NCBI GenBank assembly: GCA_013289325.1
Contig: JABDAE010000018.1
Span: 1 to 32,444 of the forward strand
Source of the DNA: Chlamydiota bacterium
Lineage (GTDB): Bacteria; Chlamydiota; Chlamydiia; Chlamydiales; Parachlamydiaceae
Direction: 5' to 3'
Length of the DNA: 32,444 nucleotides
Numbering within the stretch: the first letter of the stretch is position 1; each line of letters starts with the position of its first letter. The notes under the pieces are model-generated. The model did not search any database, was not told where the DNA came from, and was given only the letters and a program-made list of their open reading frames with translations. Positions 31,367 to 32,444 of this stretch are shown piece by piece. A program made the translations under genes and the position numbers.

Positions 31367-32383
31367 ATGGTTTCATTTGCAGGTGTATCAGGTATGTCTA
31401 CGGGCGCCCAAGTAAAAGTTTGTGCAGAGCCTCAATGCGGAAAGAATAATCCAGAGGCAAAAGTGTGTGGCGTGTGTAAATTAGTGTTTTACTGCAACAC
31501 AATCTGCCAAAAAAGAGACTGGAAAAGACATAAAGTGACCTGTCGCCCTCCACAAAAATTGTCCGTTACCACTAACTTTCATAATGAAATTGAAGGACCT
31601 CTTAGCTTTAGCCAAACAGAAACCCATAAAGTATGGGATCAAACTGCAATCAAGAATGAACCTACAGTAAACCTTACTCCACCGACATTTAGTGAAACTC
31701 CTGAAACAACAAACAGTCGTGCCATGCATACTACTGTGAATGCAGATGTCATTCAATTTTCATCTAATTTTAATATGGCAACAATTGAAAAGTTAGGAAA
31801 TGGGGGGTATGTTGGTTTACAAACCCATGCTGCCGGACAATTTCAACACCTTGCTGCCATTCAAGATTATGTTGAAATTTTAAAATGCATCTGGACAGAA
31901 AAGAACATCGATCAGAGAATTCAATTTCTTAGACCATTTGCCGAACAGGGCCATGTCATCATGATGTTTGAGCTCTTCCGAGCGCTTGGTATGGAGATGT
32001 TACTCAAAAAAGATTTTTCCGAAGATAAAATCAAAGAGATGATGAAATGGAGAATATTAGGGCAACATTGCACCATTATGGATATCGCTTGCAACAATGA
32101 TCCGACTTGCCAAGCTGCAAGGAGTGCTTTAATCCACTACTATACACCTATTTTAAAAGAATTTAAAGATCATAAAGTTCAAGAAAAAATGAACGGTTGT
32201 ATGACTAAAGAAGCAATGGAGACTATCATAAGAGAATGGAGTCCTTTAGAAAACCATCCTTCACCCAAATGGATTGCTTACCATGGAATGGGAGTCCTAA
32301 GCGGTACAATCGACGTCAAGCCTGAAACTGAATGGCTTGCCTGTCGTCAGCAGGCCAAAGAAAAAACTTTGCAAGAGCCTTAA
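31367..32383 (+). CDS. MYND zinc-finger protein; candidate effector
   Basis: A 338-residue protein. Residues about 19-59 form a MYND zinc finger: C-x4-C, then VCGVC, FYCNTICQ and WKRHKVTC, giving the eight Cys/His ligands with the family's conserved aromatic and glutamine. MYND fingers bind proline-rich partners in eukaryotic regulators and are rare in bacteria, mainly in intracellular ones. Residues 60-125 look disordered (Thr/Pro/Glu-rich); residues 125-330 are helical with no recognised domain and several cysteines (DIACNNDPTC). No signal peptide. The ATG at 31367 has GAGAAG before it; a second ATG nine codons on is possible. Its stop codon TAA lies within the TTAAA next to a mobile palindrome. 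Confidence 0.8.
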   Translation: MVSFAGVSGMSTGAQVKVCAEPQCGKNNPEAKVCGVCKLVFYCNTICQKRDWKRHKVTCRPPQKLSVTTNFHNEIEGPLSFSQTETHKVWDQTAIKNEPTVNLTPPTFSETPETTNSRAMHTTVNADVIQFSSNFNMATIEKLGNGGYVGLQTHAAGQFQHLAAIQDYVEILKCIWTEKNIDQRIQFLRPFAEQGHVIMMFELFRALGMEMLLKKDFSEDKIKEMMKWRILGQHCTIMDIACNNDPTCQAARSALIHYYTPILKEFKDHKVQEKMNGCMTKEAMETIIREWSPLENHPSPKWIAYHGMGVLSGTIDVKPETEWLACRQQAKEKTLQEP

Positions 32384-32384
32384 A

Positions 32385-32444
32385 CCTAGAAACGGCAGTT
32401 GGAGACGGCAACTTAACGCAATCTCTAGAACCAGAATCATTTGC
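32385..32444. mobile_element. Palindromic mobile element, copy C, cut by the window end
   Basis: It begins CCTAGAAACGGCAGTT and matches copy A over the visible 60 bases with very few changes. TTAAA at 32380-32384 precedes it and includes the stop codon of the MYND gene. The right half lies outside the window. Confidence 0.88.

Noticed and set aside
1-32444. CRISPR array, tRNA, rRNA, integrase or prophage
   Set aside because: No regularly spaced direct repeats, no tRNA-like cloverleaf that I could find by eye, and no phage or transposase proteins.

Overview
The window looks like chromosome from an environmental chlamydia (order Parachlamydiales in the broad sense). Indicators are a TLC-family nucleotide transporter, a dnaQ / tsaE / DUF2709-type block that I recall from Chlamydia genomes, a leucine-dehydrogenase-type gene, and several large proteins with eukaryote-like domains (MYND zinc finger, ankyrin plus FHA, PI3/4-kinase-like fold). 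Species cannot be named from the sequence alone. There is no rRNA, tRNA, CRISPR array, integrase or transposase gene that I can see.

Layout: 1-1020 is a broken ABC exporter gene that lost its middle. 1384-4987 holds a nucleotide transporter, a divergent LysR-type regulator and a Nudix protein. 5180-9551 holds two unrecognised proteins with internal duplications, flanking a glyoxalase-II-like gene that carries a 163-bp palindromic mobile element in frame. 9776-11660 is a tandem duplication of a small secreted-protein gene plus a long GC-rich palindrome. 11747-17102 holds a signal-peptide-bearing Clp-type AAA+ protein, a lipase-fold protein lacking its catalytic serine, and a PI3/4-kinase-like protein. 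17155-18649 is pdxT-pdxS (vitamin B6 synthesis). 18954-20626 is an aldo/keto reductase plus short-chain dehydrogenase pair. 20561-22327 is an ankyrin/FHA protein. 22541-23050 is a small exported protein. 23058-31016 is housekeeping: dnaQ-like exonuclease, engB, tsaE, DUF2709-like, leucine dehydrogenase, argS, epmB, murA. 31367-32383 is a MYND-finger protein whose stop codon lies in the target site of another copy of the mobile element, cut by the window end.

The most striking signal is the short palindromic element seen at 6724-6886, 18731-18893 and from 32385. Two complete copies are exactly 163 bp, have inverted termini and are flanked by 5-bp target duplications (ATAAT; TTAAA). Element plus duplication is 168 bp, exactly 56 codons. 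The element is free of stops in one phase in both orientations, so an insertion can lengthen a protein without breaking it, and it did so in the glyoxalase-II gene just before the PGHT metal-site region. Stem arms differ between copies by paired, compensating changes. This resembles Rickettsia palindromic elements in behaviour, with no sequence relationship claimed. A second, larger family of GC-rich palindromes (about 125-bp core, 200-330 bp overall) occurs three times, at 1051-1379, 10451-10656 and 11445-11656.
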